This document shows positions 34,107-45,000 of a stretch of 64,000 bases of DNA, piece after piece; position 1 is the stretch's first letter; every line of letters begins with the position of its first letter. Position numbers and translations under genes: made by a program. The stretch lies in the NCBI GenBank assembly GCA_946480925.1, contig CAMLLU010000006.1, positions 62,001 to 126,000 of the forward strand, in the 5' to 3' direction. Source of the DNA: an uncultured Rivibacter sp. GTDB taxonomy: Bacteria; Pseudomonadota; Gammaproteobacteria; Burkholderiales; Burkholderiaceae. The notes beneath the pieces are model-generated. The model did not search any database. It saw nothing but the letters and a program-made list of their open reading frames with translations, and was not told the origin of the DNA.

Positions 34107-35933
34107 ATGAGTTCTTCGACCTCACGCGCCCTCGGCACGCAGCACGTTGCCGACGAAACCGGCGCCGACCACAAGCCGCAGCGTTCGGTGCGCCCGTTGC
34201 GCGGCCTGCTGCCCTTTCTGAGGCCTTATCGCTGGCGCATCGCATTGGCCGGACTCTTCCTCCTGCTGGCTGCGGTAAGCACGCTGGTGTTTCCAGTGGC
34301 GTTGAAGTCACTGATCGACCAGGGCCTGGTGGCCGCCGACCCGGGCGAGCGGGTGATGGCGCTGCGCGAACACTTCTTCGCACTGTTCGCCGTCGGCGCG
34401 GCTCTCGGCGCGTTTTCTGCCGCGCGCTTCTACATGGTCACGTGGCTCGGCGAACGCGTGACGGCCGACCTGCGCAACGCCGTCTATGCGCACGTGGTGA
34501 CGCAAAGCCCGGAGTTCTTCGAAACCACGCAGACCGGTGAGGTGCTGAGCCGCCTCACCACCGACACGACGCTGGTGCAGACCGTGGTGGGCTCCAGCCT
34601 TTCGATGGGACTGCGCAATTCACTGATGGGGCTGGGGGCGCTGGTGATGCTGGTGATCACCAACCCCTACGTGATGACACAGGTGATCGGCGTGCTGGTG
34701 CTGGTGGTGGCACCGGTGCTGCTGATCGGCCGGCGCGTGCGCAAGCTGAGCCGCGCCAGCCAGGACCGTGTGGCCGACTCGAGCGCGATCGCCGGCGAGG
34801 TGCTCAACGCCATCCCGGTGGTGCAGAGCTATACGGCCGAAGCACGTGAAGGCAGCCGTTTTGCCGAGGCCACCGAACGTGCCTTCGCCACCGCGCTCAA
34901 GCGCACGGCCACGCGTTCGGTGCTGATCGTCTTCATCATCGTGGCCAACTTCGCGACGCTGCTGTGGGGCCTGTACCAGGGCACGCAAGCGGTGCTGCAG
35001 GGAAGCATCAGCGCCGGCCACCTGGGGCAGACGGTGGTGTACGCGGTCATCCTCATCGGCTCGGTGGCTGTGCTGGCCGAGGTGTACGGCGACCTGCTGC
35101 GCGCGGCCGGCGCCACCGAGCGGCTGATGGAGCTGCTGGCCACGCGCTCGCCCATTGCCACGCCAACGCGGCCGCAAGCATTGCCGGCGCCCGAGGGCGG
35201 CTCGTCGGCCAGCTTCGAACGCGTGAGCTTCCACTACCCGTCGCGGCCGCAGACCGCAGCGCTGCGGGAGTTTTCCCTGCACATCGAGCCCGGAGAAACG
35301 GTGGCACTGGTGGGGCCGAGCGGCGCGGGCAAGAGCACGGTGTTCCAGCTGCTGCTGCGCTTCTACGACGCGCAGAAGGGCCGCGTGCTGGTCGATGGCC
35401 AGCCGGTGACGGCGCTGTCGCTGCAGGCCTTGCGCGAACGCATCGGCATCGTTCCGCAGGACAGCGTGATCTTCTCGACCAGCGCGATGGAGAACATCCG
35501 CTACGGCCGGCCCGGTGCCAGCGACGAAGAGGTGATCGCCGCTGCACGCGCCGCGCATGCCGACGACTTCATCCGCGCGCTGCCCGAGGGGTACCAGAGC
35601 TTCCTCGGCGAACGCGGCGTGCGGCTCTCGGGCGGCCAGCGCCAGCGCATCTCCATCGCCCGGGCCATCCTGAAGAACGCACCGCTGCTGCTGCTCGACG
35701 AAGCCACGAGTGCGCTCGATGCCGAAAGCGAACGTGCGGTGCAGGCCGCGCTGATGGCCGCGATGGCGGACCGCACCACGCTCGTCATCGCGCACCGGCT
35801 GGCCACCGTGCGGCACGCCGACCGCATCGTCGTGATGGACCACGGCGAGGTGGTGGACGTGGGCACGCACGACGAACTGCTGGCGCGCGGCGGGCTCTAT
35901 GCGCGACTGGCGGCGGCGCAGTTCTCTGCGTGA
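34107..35933 (+). CDS. ABC exporter, fused membrane and ATPase domains (MsbA/MDR type)
   Basis: This 608-residue half-transporter has six transmembrane helices (residues about 35-330) and a C-terminal ATPase. ATPase motifs are GPSGAGKST, the Q-loop in IGIVPQDSVIFSTS, signature LSGGQRQRISIARAI, Walker B LLLLDEATSALD and the switch His in LVIAHRLATV. The layout is that of MsbA and bacterial multidrug/lipid exporters. Start 34107 is the ATG beginning MSSSTSR; a GTG eight codons earlier is possible. Divergent from marR, so it may share that control. Substrate unknown. Confidence 0.92.
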   Translation: MSSSTSRALGTQHVADETGADHKPQRSVRPLRGLLPFLRPYRWRIALAGLFLLLAAVSTLVFPVALKSLIDQGLVAADPGERVMALREHFFALFAVGAALGAFSAARFYMVTWLGERVTADLRNAVYAHVVTQSPEFFETTQTGEVLSRLTTDTTLVQTVVGSSLSMGLRNSLMGLGALVMLVITNPYVMTQVIGVLVLVVAPVLLIGRRVRKLSRASQDRVADSSAIAGEVLNAIPVVQSYTAEAREGSRFAEATERAFATALKRTATRSVLIVFIIVANFATLLWGLYQGTQAVLQGSISAGHLGQTVVYAVILIGSVAVLAEVYGDLLRAAGATERLMELLATRSPIATPTRPQALPAPEGGSSASFERVSFHYPSRPQTAALREFSLHIEPGETVALVGPSGAGKSTVFQLLLRFYDAQKGRVLVDGQPVTALSLQALRERIGIVPQDSVIFSTSAMENIRYGRPGASDEEVIAAARAAHADDFIRALPEGYQSFLGERGVRLSGGQRQRISIARAILKNAPLLLLDEATSALDAESERAVQAALMAAMADRTTLVIAHRLATVRHADRIVVMDHGEVVDVGTHDELLARGGLYARLAAAQFSA

Positions 35934-36018
35934 AATGATCGGTATGAGTCGGTGACCGCACCATGACGGCTGCCTGTCGGTACAGACGGACACGTTTTTG
36001 GCGGTCTTGCCGACGCAG

Positions 36019-36028
36019 TTGTTAACAA
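36019..36028. promoter_or_regulatory. TTGTTAACAA palindrome in the ompA-like promoter region
   Basis: The 162-bp gap before the OmpA-type gene carries the perfect 10-bp palindrome TTGTTAACAA followed within 25 bases by GATACT, a plausible -10 box. The region is the likely promoter for the lipoprotein gene; the palindrome could be a regulator site. Confidence 0.35.
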
Positions 36029-36095
36029 TCCGCGCGGATACTCCGCTCACCTCGGGGCTTTGCGCGCCGGGGGTTTTGTGCAGAAGGAGTCACTG

Positions 36096-36776
36096 ATGAA
36101 CACAACAAACACGCTTCACCGCCGCATCGCATTGCCCGCCACGCTGGTCGTGAGCATGACGCTTGGCGCCTGTTCCAACATGGACCAGCGCCAACAGGAC
36201 ACCGCCAAGGGCGCCGGCATCGGCGCGATCGCCGGTGCGGTGATCGGCGCCGCCGTGGACGGCAAGAGCGGCGCTGCCAAGGGTGCGGTGATCGGTGGTG
36301 CGGCCGGGGCCATCGGCGGCAATATCTGGTCGCGCAAGATGGAAGAAAAGCGCCGCGCGATGGAGCAGGCCACGCAAGGCACCGGCATCGACGTGTCGCG
36401 CACGGCCGACAACCAGCTCAAGCTCAACATCCCCAGCGACGCCGGCTTCGACGTGGGCCGCTCGGCCATCAAGCCCAGCCTGCGCACCGTGCTCGACTCG
36501 TTCTCGAGCGGCCTGTCCAACGACGCCAACGCGCGCATCCGCGTGATCGGCCACACCGACAGCACCGGCAGCGACGCCATCAACAACCCGCTGTCGCTCG
36601 ACCGCGCCCAAAGCGTGCGCGACTACCTGGCCGCCAAGGGCATCAACCCGTCGCGCGTGGAAACCGTAGGCCGCGGCTCGCACGAGCCCATGGCCGACAA
36701 CAACAGCGAAGCCGGCCGCGCACAGAACCGCCGCGTCGAAATCTTCCTGCGCGAGCCCGAGCAGCAGCAAGGCTGA
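36096..36776 (+). CDS. OmpA family lipoprotein with glycine-zipper domain
   Basis: This 226-residue outer-membrane lipoprotein has a leader ending in the lipobox LGAC. A glycine-zipper segment follows (AKGAGIGAIAGAVIGAAVDGKSG, then AVIGGAAGAIGGN; residues about 40-85). The C-terminal OmpA-like peptidoglycan-binding domain carries VIGHTDSTGS, LSLDRAQSVRDYL and QNRRVEI, with the diaminopimelate-contacting Asp and Arg in place. It anchors the outer membrane to the wall. The AGAAGGAG ribosome site fixes the ATG at 36096. A strong terminator follows. Confidence 0.93.
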   Translation: MNTTNTLHRRIALPATLVVSMTLGACSNMDQRQQDTAKGAGIGAIAGAVIGAAVDGKSGAAKGAVIGGAAGAIGGNIWSRKMEEKRRAMEQATQGTGIDVSRTADNQLKLNIPSDAGFDVGRSAIKPSLRTVLDSFSSGLSNDANARIRVIGHTDSTGSDAINNPLSLDRAQSVRDYLAAKGINPSRVETVGRGSHEPMADNNSEAGRAQNRRVEIFLREPEQQQG

Positions 36777-36825
36777 GGCCGCTGAAAAGGCCTGCTCGCG
36801 GCAGGCCCTGCGTACCACACTTCAC

Positions 36826-36861
36826 ACACCCCACGGCCGTACCAGGCCGTGGGGTGTTTTT
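36826..36861 (+). terminator. Rho-independent terminator after ompA-like gene
   Basis: CACCCCACGGCC and GGCCGTGGGGTG form a perfect 12-base stem (36827-36838 and 36845-36856), extended by one A-T pair, with loop GTACCA and a TTTTT tract. It separates the lipoprotein gene from thyA. Confidence 0.93.
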
Positions 36862-36919
36862 CCTTCGGGCTATCCTCGGGCCTGTTTCAGCGGCCCGGCC
36901 CACGCCTGAACCCAGCCCT

Positions 36920-37816
36920 ATGCAACACCCCGAGCACCAATACCTGAACATGCTGCGCCGCGTTCTGGAGCAGGGCGACCCACGGGTCGACCGCACCGGC
37001 GTGGGAACCCTCTCGTGCTTCGGCGAAATGGCGCGGTTCGACCTGTCGAACGGCGAAGTGCCCATCTTGACCACCAAGCGCGTCTACTGGAAGACCTCCG
37101 TGAAGGAGATGCTGTGGTTCCTGACGGGAGGCACCAACATCCGCGAGTTGCTTGCCGAGAACGTGCGCATCTGGACCGACTGGCCGCTGGCCCGCTATCG
37201 CCGAGCAACGGGTACCGACATCGCCCAGGAAGCCTTCGAGCAGCGCATCCTGCAAGACCACGCGTTCGCGCAGCAGTGGGGCGAGCTGGGGCCTGTGTAC
37301 GGCAAACAGTGGCGGCGCTGGGTAGGCCCTGACGGCACGACGCATGACCAAATCGCACAAGTCGTCGAGATGCTCAAGTCGACCCCCGCGAGCCGGCGCA
37401 TTCTTTTCCATGGCTGGAACGTGCCTGATATCGGCAGCATGGCCTTGCCGCCGTGCCACTTGCTCTACCAGTACCACGTGTCCAACACTGGCAAGCTCAG
37501 CTGCATCCTGTATCAGCGCAGCGCTGACGTGCTGCTGGGCGTGCCCTTCAACTGGACCGGTGCCGTCGCACTACAGCTGATGCTGGCGCAGCAGGCCGGC
37601 CTGCAGCTTGGCGAATTCGTATGGATGGGCGGCGACGTGCATCTGTACAAGAACCACCTTGCACAGGCGCAAGAGCAGCTCAGCAGAACGCCGCGCCCGT
37701 TGCCGAAGATGCGGCTGGTCAATCGGAAGGGCTCGATAGACGACTATCGGATCGAGGACTTCGTCGTCGAAGGCTACGACCCGCATCCGCCCATTCAGGC
37801 CGACGTGGCGGTGTAA
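36920..37816 (+). CDS. thyA: Thymidylate synthase
   Basis: ThyA methylates dUMP to dTMP using methylene-tetrahydrofolate. The 298-residue protein carries the diagnostic motifs: RTGVGTLSCFG, TTKRVYWKTSVKEMLWFLTGGTNI, the active-site Cys in LPPCHLLYQ, YQRSADVLLGVPFN and GGDVHLYKNHLAQ. Start at MQHPEHQYL is the normal N-terminus; the frame is open further upstream through the terminator, so earlier starts are excluded. DHFR (folA), its partner in folate recycling, lies about 18.6 kb away on the far side of the CDI locus. Confidence 0.97.
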   Translation: MQHPEHQYLNMLRRVLEQGDPRVDRTGVGTLSCFGEMARFDLSNGEVPILTTKRVYWKTSVKEMLWFLTGGTNIRELLAENVRIWTDWPLARYRRATGTDIAQEAFEQRILQDHAFAQQWGELGPVYGKQWRRWVGPDGTTHDQIAQVVEMLKSTPASRRILFHGWNVPDIGSMALPPCHLLYQYHVSNTGKLSCILYQRSADVLLGVPFNWTGAVALQLMLAQQAGLQLGEFVWMGGDVHLYKNHLAQAQEQLSRTPRPLPKMRLVNRKGSIDDYRIEDFVVEGYDPHPPIQADVAV

Positions 37817-37826
37817 GGACGACCGG

Positions 37827-38364
37827 CTACAGCAGCGGCTTGGGGCAAGAGTCAAGCTGCACCGGCACCGGCTTCACCGCGGCCGGCTCCGAGACATCGG
37901 AAACGCGCCGCGTGCACGCGGCCGTGCCGGACCACACGAATTCGACGAGATAGGTGGACGACGGGTCGGCAGGCAACTTGGCGGCCAGTGGACCGCACGC
38001 CCCCTTCGATCCGCCATCGAACCAATTGCTGTATCCCTTGACTTGGACAGGCCTGCCGGCCGGCACACTTGCTTCGAGCTGAACCGGCGTCTTGTTGAAG
38101 ACGTTGTCATCTTGGCAAGCCCCGGCAGAAGCGGGCCCCGCCCGTTGTCGCGAACAGTACCCACCTTCTCGAACCCTTCACACCGAGCGCCGGATGAGCT
38201 GACGGAATAGTCGACGTTCATCGGCATGTTGACCGACTTCAGCACCAGCTTGGCGTCGTTGGCCTGAGCCGTGTAGCTGCGAGGCGGGTCGGGCATGGCG
38301 CAGGCCGCGAGAAGCACAGCAAGAGAAAGGAGAGGCCACGTACGGGGGACGAGTGAGCGTTCAT
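37827..38364 (-). pseudogene. Lipoprotein gene with two single-base frameshifts
   Basis: Three reading-frame pieces join into one plausible 179-residue lipoprotein: M-N-A-H-S-S-P, then RTWPLLSLAVLLAAC with lipobox LAAC, then SVNMPMNVDYSVSSSGARCEGFEKVGTV, then QLEASVPAGRPVQVKGYSNWFDGG to the stop. Two one-base losses are needed, at the GGGGG run (38344-38348) and somewhere in 38108-38143 near short G/C runs. The region total of 538 bases plus two gives exactly 180 codons. Either the gene is decaying or both are sequencing errors in homopolymers. Family not recognised. It lies between cdiI and thyA. Confidence 0.6.
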
Positions 38365-38444
38365 TGGAGCTATGAGCAAGGCCAAAAGGAGCTGGATGAA
38401 CGAATGGCAGTCGCGATTGAGTTGCCGCTTCGAACGGTGGCCCA

Positions 38445-39077
38445 TCAATATCCAAGAGGGAAGTCCGCCAGCGTCTTGCCGTGAGTGGCCAACGTCGTTT
38501 GCACGAACTCAGGGTCGAACTTCATCAGCAGGTGTGCGCAGTCGGCGATCTTCCAGTGATGGAGCTCGGGGTGCTTGAGGATCGCTTGCAGGTGAGTCTT
38601 GAGGGCAGGAAGGTATTCGGTAAACTTTTTCTCTTCGACAAAGTGGAAGAAATAGTCGATTGCAAATGGCATCTCTCCAGACAGCTCGATGATCTTTGAT
38701 ATCGGTCTGAAGATCTTCCGCCGTGCTTCTTCACCTCTGCCTGCGTCGGCGCATCCAGCCCAATACATCTTCAAGGCGAGCAACGCCATACGGTACGTGT
38801 CGTCGTATCCGCGCAAACGATGTGGAAACCATCCTTCATTGACCGGCTGGCGATCACAGACAAATTGCGTCAGATACTCAAAACCCTCTTCGTCGGTCCA
38901 TCCGCATAGGACGCGGGCCGCATCGAATGCAACAGCGTCGTCGGGATGGCAAAGCAATTGTCTGAGTTTGGGAATCCGCTCTTTCGGAATATCTTCCTCA
39001 TCTAGTTCAGAAAGATCGCTCGCGTAGTCTGCGTTTGGTGGCATGGCGTACAGCAGATCGCGCAATTCCTTATCCAT
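38445..39077 (-). CDS. cdiI: Putative CDI immunity protein CdiI
   Basis: This 210-residue acidic, Cys-containing, helix-rich protein starts 12 bp after the cdiA stop, the standard place for the cognate immunity gene. The helical pairs (RIPKLRQLLCHPDDAVAFDAARVLCGWT, RMALLALKMYWAGCADAG, AIDYFFHFVEEKKFTEYLPALKTHLQAIL) look like HEAT-type repeats. No signal peptide or membrane helix, so it acts in the cytoplasm. GGAGG six bases before ATG 39077 sets the start; the in-frame ATG two codons earlier abuts the ribosome site. The gene is clearly AT-richer than its neighbours, as expected for a shuffled toxin/immunity cassette. I do not recognise the family; the role rests on position. Confidence 0.75.
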   Translation of the reverse strand: MDKELRDLLYAMPPNADYASDLSELDEEDIPKERIPKLRQLLCHPDDAVAFDAARVLCGWTDEEGFEYLTQFVCDRQPVNEGWFPHRLRGYDDTYRMALLALKMYWAGCADAGRGEEARRKIFRPISKIIELSGEMPFAIDYFFHFVEEKKFTEYLPALKTHLQAILKHPELHHWKIADCAHLLMKFDPEFVQTTLATHGKTLADFPLGY

Positions 39078-39089
39078 CTGCATCCTCCT

Positions 39090-42000
39090 TCACTGCTTCT
39101 TGGGTTGCTGCGGCATGATGGGCGAACGAGTCCCTTTAGGGACGCTGACGTAAGGTGCGGGAACACAACCCTTGATCAGGCATTCGCCGTCCCGTGCTGC
39201 ATTAGTCAAGTCTTTCTGCGCATCTTCAAGCCGTTCGGAGTTTCGTTGAGTCGGATTCCGCTCGTACCGCGCCTGAGCTTGATCCACCTTCTGCTGGAGC
39301 TCTTCAACCACACGCTGATGCGGCACGATCTCGGTCGTCTCCGGCGACACCCGTCCAGCATTGATATCACGCTGCAGATCGCGGGTGTTGATCTCGACCT
39401 GCTGCGAGCCGAAGTTCTTGGGAGCCTCCGTCGAAGTGGGATCCGTCGTGGAAATGTACGGCGTGTTCTTCGGGTCGCTGCCGCGCACGTGGGTAGTGAC
39501 ACTGCCCGTACCCTGCGGGTTGGCCGCGTTCAAGTTTCCTTCTGCGTCGATAGACGCCTTCGGGTTGCCCCTGTCGTTGACGGGCGACGAGAAGTCGTTG
39601 TCCCTCCGCGTCACGGTCTCCGGCACGTCCTTCGGCGCCGTGTTGTTGATGTACTGCTGGCCGTCATCGCGACGGACGTTGTTTTCAACCCTGGCGCGCT
39701 CGGTGGCCCGCGCGCTTGCCCCCTCGGCCTCCTGCATCGCCTTGGTGACTGGCTTGTTGCCGTTCGCCTTGGCCCCTCCCGGTAACGCAACGGCCCCCAG
39801 GAAGTCCACCATCTGCCCCAACCGCAGTTGCTTGAGGTCTTTGGCCTCCTGCACGCTCAGGTAGCCCGCTTGAACGAGCTGGTCCGGACTCGCCGCTGTG
39901 GTTCCGAGCGCTTGGTTACCTCGCTGGGCCAGCACCTCCAGGTTGGTGCGGTACTTCTCCGTCGCCTGCTTGAGGTTGTTGCTCTCCTCCGGTGTCAGCC
40001 GGTTGAGGCCCCTGCCACTCGGGTTGGCCAGCAACGCAGCCATGTCGGTCTGCAGCTCGGCGAGGTTGGCTCGGCACTGCACACTCGCTCCATCGACGCA
40101 GCTCACCGTCATGGCTTCGTTGCGGCGCTGGCTGACCTCGTCCCACTTGCGGTTGACACTCTCACGGCACTGCTGGTCCTTGCACGCCGCGAGCTCGTCA
40201 CGCTTGGCCTTCAGCTCTTCATGCTTGAGGTAGTTGTTGGCCGTCTGGTTGAACCCCGCAGTTGCACCGGCCGTGCCACCTGCGGCCGCACCAACTGCCG
40301 TGCCCGCCGCGGCGATAACCACTTGCCGCACCGGTTCGGGCAGGCCCATGCCGTTGACGGCCTCGGCGATGGCCGGCACCGTGGCGGCCGAGGCGCCGGC
40401 CCCCAGCGCACCTTGCACGCCGCCTGCCAGCCCACCCACCGCCGCGTGCGCCGCCACGCGGTACGCACCGCCCTCGTCCCACTTGCTGGCCTCGTCCAGC
40501 AGCGCCTGGCGCTTGCTGGGGTCGGCTTCGGCCGCCGCCTGCATGCGCAGTTCCTTGACCTTGCCACCGGCATAGTCCCCCACCGCCTTGGCCGCGTTCT
40601 GCCCGAACTGTGCCGTGATGCTGGCCTCGGCTTGCACCTTCTCTTGCAACCGCTGGCCGTCCCAGGCCTGGCCCAGCGCACCGCTGGTGTCCTTGCCCGT
40701 CAACACGTCGCGGTTCAGGCTCGCCACGGTCTGCTCGGCGTTCTGGCCGCTCACGGCTTGCTGCTGCTTGTCGTCGGTGATGACGACATTCGCCTGGCTG
40801 ATGCCCGCACGTGTGGTGCTGGCCTGGTGCCCGCTGCGCTGGCTGGCACCGCCACTGCCGCCGCCGGTGCCTCCGCTGGCGCTCACGGCGCTGGCCTTGA
40901 AGTCGTCCCGGTTCTGCAGGTCACTGGTGGTCAGCGTGGCGGTCGTGAGGCTGTTCCTGTTGGCATCGATGGCCGCCTGGCTCGAGCTGATGGCCCCGCC
41001 CTTCAGCTCGGTGTTGCCGTTGACTCGCACCTGGAAGCCGCCGTCGCCCGCCTGGAGGGCGCTCTGCTCGGTGACGCTGACGAAGTCGCCTTGCACCTTG
41101 GCCTGGCTGGCGCTGGCGCTCACGCTGCTGCTGCCGTAGCAGAACGGCGGCACGCACACGCTCACGCTGACACCGGCGCTTTGCTGCTTGGCGTCGTACT
41201 TGGTGCGGTCCTGCAGGCTTTCCACCTTCAGGTCGCCGCCCACCTCGGCCGTGACCTGCCGGCCGCTGGCCACCGCCCCCTTGAGGGTCGTGTCGCCGCC
41301 GGATTGCAGGTTCAGCGCGTTGCCCGCGCTGACGTGCGTGTTGGCGTGGCTGGTGTCGGTGCCATCGGCCTTGCCCAGCGAGCGGCTGGCCGAGACCTCC
41401 AGCGTGAAGCCGTTTTGCTGGCCGCCGAATGCGAAGCCAACGCCCACGCTGGCACCGCCGCTGCTGTTCTTGCTGTGCTGCTCGGCGGTGTTGGTGGCCG
41501 CCTGCAGGACCAGCGCGCCGTCGGACTTCAAGGTGGCGTCCTGCCCGGCCTTGATGTCACTGCCGCTCACGTTGAGAACGCTGTCTTTGCCCGCCCCCGT
41601 GGCCGCGATGTGGACGTCACCACCAGCCGTCACCTGGCTGCCCGCCGCGGTACTGCCGCTTTGCGTGGTCTGGTTGCGGCTTTCGCTATGGCCCAGGCTC
41701 ACGCTGACCTTGATGCCGCCGGCCACACCATTGGCTGCCACCTGCTCCGCCGCTGCTTGGGCCTGCATGCCCGCATTCACCGCGGCCAGCGCCTGCATGC
41801 GCGCATCGCCCGAGGTCTTGCCCGCCTGCACCGACTGCTGGATGCCCTGCACCGCGTTGAGCAGCGGCACGCTCACGGTGCCGCCAATGGCCGTCTTGCT
41901 GTACTGGCTGGTCTGCGTGGCGCTGCCGCTGTCGTGCGCGGCGCCAATGTCGACCTGTTTGGCCTGGATGTCGATGTCCCCCTGCGGCGCCAGCACCTGG

Positions 42001-45000
42001 CTCGAGGTCTGCGTGTACTGCTCACCCGCCTTGAGTTGGACGCTGCCGTTGAGGCTCGCCACCTGGCTGGCCACCTGCGCAGTGCTTCGCTCCTGGCCCG
42101 TCTGCGTCTGCTTGACGGTGCCCACCGCCGGTTGCCAGAAGCTGCCCACGAAGCCGCTGGTCTTGCTGCTGGCGCTGCTCGTGCCGCTCTGGGTGTTCTG
42201 CGTGCTGACGATGTTCAGGTTGCGCGCTGCGTTGATGTCCACGTGGCCGTCGGCCACCAGCGTGGAGCCCTGCACGGTGGCATCGCGACCGGCTTCCACG
42301 CTCAAGGTGCCGGCACTCACGGTGCTGCCCACCGCCTGCGTAGTGGTCTGTTCGTTGGCCTGGGTGTTGCTCTTTTTGGTGAGCAGCCGCGCGCCTTCAG
42401 GCGACGGCAGGCCGGTGGTCAGCATCGAGGTGGCGGTCAGCGCGGTGCCCACGGCCTTGGCAAAGCCCTTGGCCTCCTTGACGGTCTGGCTGTCGTGGTT
42501 GGTGCTGGTGGCCTGCTCGGCGCTGGTGATGGTGACGTCACGCCCGGCGCTGAGCACCGCCGCACCCTGCGCGGTGACGCTGCTGCCCTGGATGAGCAGG
42601 TCGCCGCTGCCCTTGGCCTTGTCGCCCGCTTGCAGCACCACGGTGTGGCCGCTGAGCGTGCTGCCCACCACTGCGGTCTGCTCGAAGGTGTCGCGGGTGG
42701 TCGTGGTCTTCTTGTGGGTCCAGCTGTTGCTGCCGCTCACCTTGTGCGCTTCGTCGACGTCGCGGGTCGCAACGCCGGCAGTCACGGAGAGGTTGCTGCC
42801 GGCCACGGCCGTCAGCGCCCCCTGGCTGCTCGTCACGGTAGCGGCCCGCGCAGTGAGGTCATTGACGGCCGAAAGCCGCACGTCGCCCACGGCCTGGATG
42901 GAGGTGCCTACCTCGGCGCTGCTGGCGTCCTTGCGCCAGTTGTTCGCGTCCCAGGTGATGGACTGGCGGCTCGATTCGGTCACCGTGCCGAGCTTGAGGT
43001 CCCGGCCGGCGGCGATGACGGTCTGCCCGCTTTCGCCCGCGTTGACGATGCTCGCAGCAATGAGGTTGATGTCGCGCCCCGCGGCGGCCACCAGCGTGCC
43101 ACCGGCGTTGCCCACGTACAAGCCTGCGACGCGACCCACGTTCGTGCGGCTGCTCTGGTCGTTGCTCGTGCCGTGCATGCCGGTGACCACGTTCAGGTCG
43201 CGGCCGGCACTCACGCTGAGGCTGTTCCCGGCGTCGATGAGGCCGCCCAGGTGGTTCAGGTCGTTGCGTGCCGATACGGCAACGTCCTGCCCGCTGATGC
43301 GCCCGCCGAGGTTCTGCACGTTCTCGGCCGTCAAGCTCACGACCGTACGACCGGCGATGGTGCCGCCGTTGTTCAGGTCGCCGCTGAGGTTCAGGCCGAT
43401 GGCGCCAGCCGACAGCAACGCGCCCGAGCCGTCGATGTCTCCTTCCTTCACCCGCACGTAGACCTGCGGCACCAGCACCTTCTGCACGCTGCCGTCGGCC
43501 AGCGTGACCGGCCGCTCCACCAGCCAGACAATGTCGGTGGTCAGCTGCGCCATCTGCTCGGATGTCAGCGCCACGCCCGGCACCAGCTTCCACTGCTTGG
43601 CGTAGGTGACGCCGGCCCCCATCAGCGCCTGGTACTGGGCTTCGTCGTTGGCATAACCCTCGAGGAAGCGCCGGCCGGTGAGTTGCGCCACCTGCTCGCG
43701 AATGAGCTTCTGCTCATAGAAGCCGTCACCCAGGCGCTTCTGGGTCATCGCGGGGTCCAGTTCGAGTTGCTGCAGCAGGTAGTCCGAACTCAACCAGCTG
43801 CGGTAGTCCGCGAAGCGCGGGTCGGTCTCGACCAGGAAGCGCGCATTGGCATCTGGGTTCTGGCGGAACAGGCTGCTGTTGGGCAGCGTGGTGTTGGGCA
43901 CCACGGCGCGGATGACGAAGCTGGTCGTCGCCACGGCGGTCGCCGGTGCGGTGGCGGCCTCGCCGTTCGAGGCGATGGCGGTGGTTGCCTGGCTCGCTGC
44001 CGCGGCCGTGGCGGAAGAGACGGACGCGCCCGCCACGGTTGAAGGCGACGCCACAGCCGCGGCAGCGTCCACGGCGGCAGCGCTGCGCGAAACGTCGGCC
44101 GCCGTCGCGGTGGACGCTCCTGCCCCTGTCGCCGCGGTCGGGCCGCTGACGGCTACGGATGTTCCCCCCACAGCACCGACGTGCTGGTTCGCCGCAGCAC
44201 CGGTCGCAGCCGCCACGGTCGATGCAGATGCCGCGCCAGGCGCGTTGACCGCTGCCGCGGTGTCGATGGCCGTGGCAGCCACGCCTGCTCCGCTGCCCGA
44301 GGCAGTGGCTACGGTCGAACCCGAAGCCGAGGCCGGCGCGCTCACAGCCGCCCGCACTTCGATCAGCGTGCCGCTGCGCAGACCAGCGGTGGCGTCACCC
44401 GCTCCCGCCGCGGTCTCCGTCACCGTGTTGCTGGTGAGAGCCGCAATCTGCGTCCCGGTACCGGCCACTGCCGTGTTCTGCAGGTAGGTCGCCATGCCGA
44501 CCTTGATGGGCACGACGGTCGCAGCCGGGTTGTAGGCGCTCGCGCTGGCCCCCTGCTCGTCGCGTCCCTTGTGGCGGATGCGGAAGAAGTGCGTCGAGGT
44601 ACCGGCGTCGGTCGTCGTTCTCTGGCCGTCCGCCCCAAGGTTGCTCAGCATGCCAATGCTGCCGGTCAGCGTGGCGCCGGCGATGACACGGCTCCTGTCG
44701 TTGACGAATGCATCGGCCGTGATGCGCATCGCTCCACCCGCGAGGATCTGCCCGGGGTCGGAGATCAGCACTTGCGTCTCGGTGACGATGCGGTTGTAGT
44801 CGTAGCGCACGAAGTCGTCGCGGGTGCCCTCCGGCGTCACGGCCTGCAGCAGGTCGTCGGATGCACCGTTGTTCTGCGATGCCTGCGTCGAGTCGTAGAT
44901 GTTGGGCGAGCCGGCGAGCTGGAAGTCCTGCCTCGCCTCGCGCGAGACCTCGGCCACCTGCGTGCTGAAGTGCTCGTTCGTGTTGTTGATCTGCCGCGCC

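Noticed and set aside
39828..44042. Very long open frames on the plus strand antisense to cdiA (e.g. 39828-44042, 44181-47339, 50730-53507)
   Set aside because: They mirror the GC-rich coding frame of cdiA; they lack family motifs and ribosome sites. cdiA has clear domains along its full length.
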